Shown piece after piece: positions 50,974-51,863 of a stretch of DNA of 51,863 bases. This DNA is from Erythrobacter sp. CCH5-A1 (GTDB lineage Bacteria > Pseudomonadota > Alphaproteobacteria > Sphingomonadales > Sphingomonadaceae). The stretch spans positions 1-51,863 of the forward strand of contig NZ_LSKQ01000299.1 in NCBI RefSeq assembly GCF_001557115.1, in the 5' to 3' direction. How positions within the stretch are numbered: the first letter of the stretch is position 1; each line of letters begins with the position of its first letter. The notes under the pieces are model-generated. The model searched no databases, was not told where the DNA came from, and saw nothing but the letters and a program-made list of their open reading frames with translations. Both the position numbers and the translations under genes were made by a program.

Positions 50974-51824
50974 GCCGCACGTTCGCCCTCTTTACGAAAA
51001 CCTACGTCGGGGACACGGCTGACTTCGCCAAGCTCTGCGCCAGCATCGATCGGCACATGCCCGATGTTACCCATTACGTCCTCGTCGACCATTCCGATTA
51101 CGCACTTTTCGAGCACTATGCGAGCGACCGGCGCAAGGTCATCGACTGCAAGACGATCCTCCCGCAGTTCATCGAGATCAACCTGCCGGGACGTCGCATC
51201 TGGTGGCGTTTCCCCCTGATGCCAGTGCGCGGCTGGATCTACCAGCAGCTGATCAAGATCGGCTTCAGCGCCACATTGGAGGAAGACGCCGTCGTGGTGG
51301 TCGACAGCGACGTGATTTTTCACCGGGCGCTTGCCGAAGACGATGTCTTTGAGGGCAGCCGGGTGAAGTTCTTCCGCGCGCCAGGCCGCGGTGACGGTCC
51401 GCAGCACCAGCTGTGGAACCGCATCGCGCAGCGCTGCCTCGGCGTGCCGGAGATAGGCTACCCGGGCTACGACTACATCATTCCCGCCATTCAGGTTTCG
51501 CCCAAGGTGATGCGCGGGATGATCGCACGTATCGAAGAAACGACGGGAAAGAACTGGGCGCAGGTTCTGTGCGGCAACTTCCGCTTTTCCGAATATGTCC
51601 TCTACGGGACCTATTGCGACGCGGTGCCCGGACCACACCAGGACCTCATCGCCGCAACCGAACATGGCTTCTGCCACTGCTCATGGGACTACGATCTCGA
51701 TGACAGCGCCGGCATGGCGGCGTTCTTGAACGGACTCGAGCCGCGCCACGCCTGCGTTGTTGTGCAGTCGAATCTCGGCCTCTCGCAAGAACAACGCGCG
51801 CGTATCTTTGTAGTTGCCCCTTAA
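50970..51824 (+). CDS. DUF6492-like putative glycosyltransferase
   Basis: The start is the ATG at 50970 overlapping the polymerase stop; the longer upstream frame lies inside the polymerase gene. The 284-residue protein has FALFTKTYVGDTADFAKLC at the N-terminus, YVLVDHSDYALFEHY, and a DxD-like pair Asp112/Asp114 in VVVVDSDVIF, a pattern of nucleotide-sugar transferases of the GT-A kind. Residues 160-260 hold Trp, His, Tyr and Cys-rich blocks (GYPGYDYIIPAIQV, FCHCSWDYDLDD). I relate it tentatively to DUF6492, whose members accompany polysaccharide genes. A sugar transferase or modifier role fits the context, but activity is unproven. Confidence 0.75.
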   Translation: MSRTFALFTKTYVGDTADFAKLCASIDRHMPDVTHYVLVDHSDYALFEHYASDRRKVIDCKTILPQFIEINLPGRRIWWRFPLMPVRGWIYQQLIKIGFSATLEEDAVVVVDSDVIFHRALAEDDVFEGSRVKFFRAPGRGDGPQHQLWNRIAQRCLGVPEIGYPGYDYIIPAIQVSPKVMRGMIARIEETTGKNWAQVLCGNFRFSEYVLYGTYCDAVPGPHQDLIAATEHGFCHCSWDYDLDDSAGMAAFLNGLEPRHACVVVQSNLGLSQEQRARIFVVAP

Positions 51825-51863
51825 TTTCCGGACAGTTCCTCGGTGGTTGAACGGTTGATGTAC

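Noticed and set aside
51825..51863. Possible start of a further gene at the right edge (ATG near 51858)
   Set aside because: Only two codons remain in the window, which is not enough to support a gene.

Overview
The window is a GC-rich bacterial chromosome segment with densely packed genes. The gene types (a sphingomonad-like TonB-dependent receptor, an ExoD-family protein, a NodT-type efflux lipoprotein, an alphaproteobacterial che operon and rpoZ) suggest an alphaproteobacterium, most likely of the order Sphingomonadales (Erythrobacteraceae-like). This is inferred from gene content and protein style; no rRNA gene is present to settle it. I saw no tRNA or rRNA genes, CRISPR array or intact insertion sequence.

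Layout. (1) 1-5512: a partial glycine-zipper secreted protein diverges from a secreted trypsin-like protease. They are followed by a membrane diguanylate cyclase and a cardiolipin synthase-type phospholipase D. (2) 5644-9758: a probable sulfur-responsive module with an Rrf2 regulator carrying four cysteines, a 55-residue YezD/DUF2292 protein preceded by a hairpin that covers its ribosome binding site, a TonB-dependent receptor and a TauE/SafE exporter. (3) 9795-13380: an Amj-type lipid II flippase, a ChrA chromate transporter, a small membrane protein and an AraC-type regulator. (4) 13532-24487: a complete chemosensory operon without flagellar genes. It encodes a soluble receptor with two signalling tips, a triple-CheW protein, CheB, a HEAT-repeat protein, CheR, two receivers, CheA, a STAS-like protein and a membrane MCP-like protein. 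(5) 24584-28303: rpoZ with its terminator, then two paralogous ParA-type ATPases flanking a zinc-ribbon DUF3667 membrane protein, and a small secreted protein. (6) 28433-35588: ftsH, then a TetR regulator divergent from a four-gene tripartite ABC export operon (permease, ATPase, membrane-fusion protein, outer-membrane channel), with a double palindrome between them. (7) 35792-37960: an ExoD-family protein, a MaoC hydratase and an alpha-methylacyl-CoA racemase-type enzyme. (8) 38158 to the end: an exopolysaccharide locus with an AlgD-like sugar nucleotide dehydrogenase, a GT4 transferase, an AT-rich boundary, a WecG/TagA transferase, WecC, WecB, Wza-like and Wzc-like export proteins, a GT2 transferase, a Wzy-like polymerase and a DUF6492-like protein.

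How the genes work together. The chemosensory genes form one tightly overlapping transcription unit. A soluble double-tip receptor plus ParA-like ATPases nearby would fit a cytoplasmic signalling array that is actively positioned, but this is inference. WecB makes UDP-ManNAc and WecC oxidises it to UDP-ManNAcA. The GT26 protein is the natural candidate to transfer that sugar, and the Wza/Wzc/Wzy set exports and polymerises the repeat unit. No Wzx flippase or initiating phosphoglycosyltransferase is visible, so the locus probably continues past the window.

The strongest leads for unusual biology are: the triple-CheW gene with a near-ideal internal ribosome binding site and start; the paired ParA/DUF3667 island next to the chemosensory operon; the YezD leader hairpin; and the AT-rich junction inside the polysaccharide locus.
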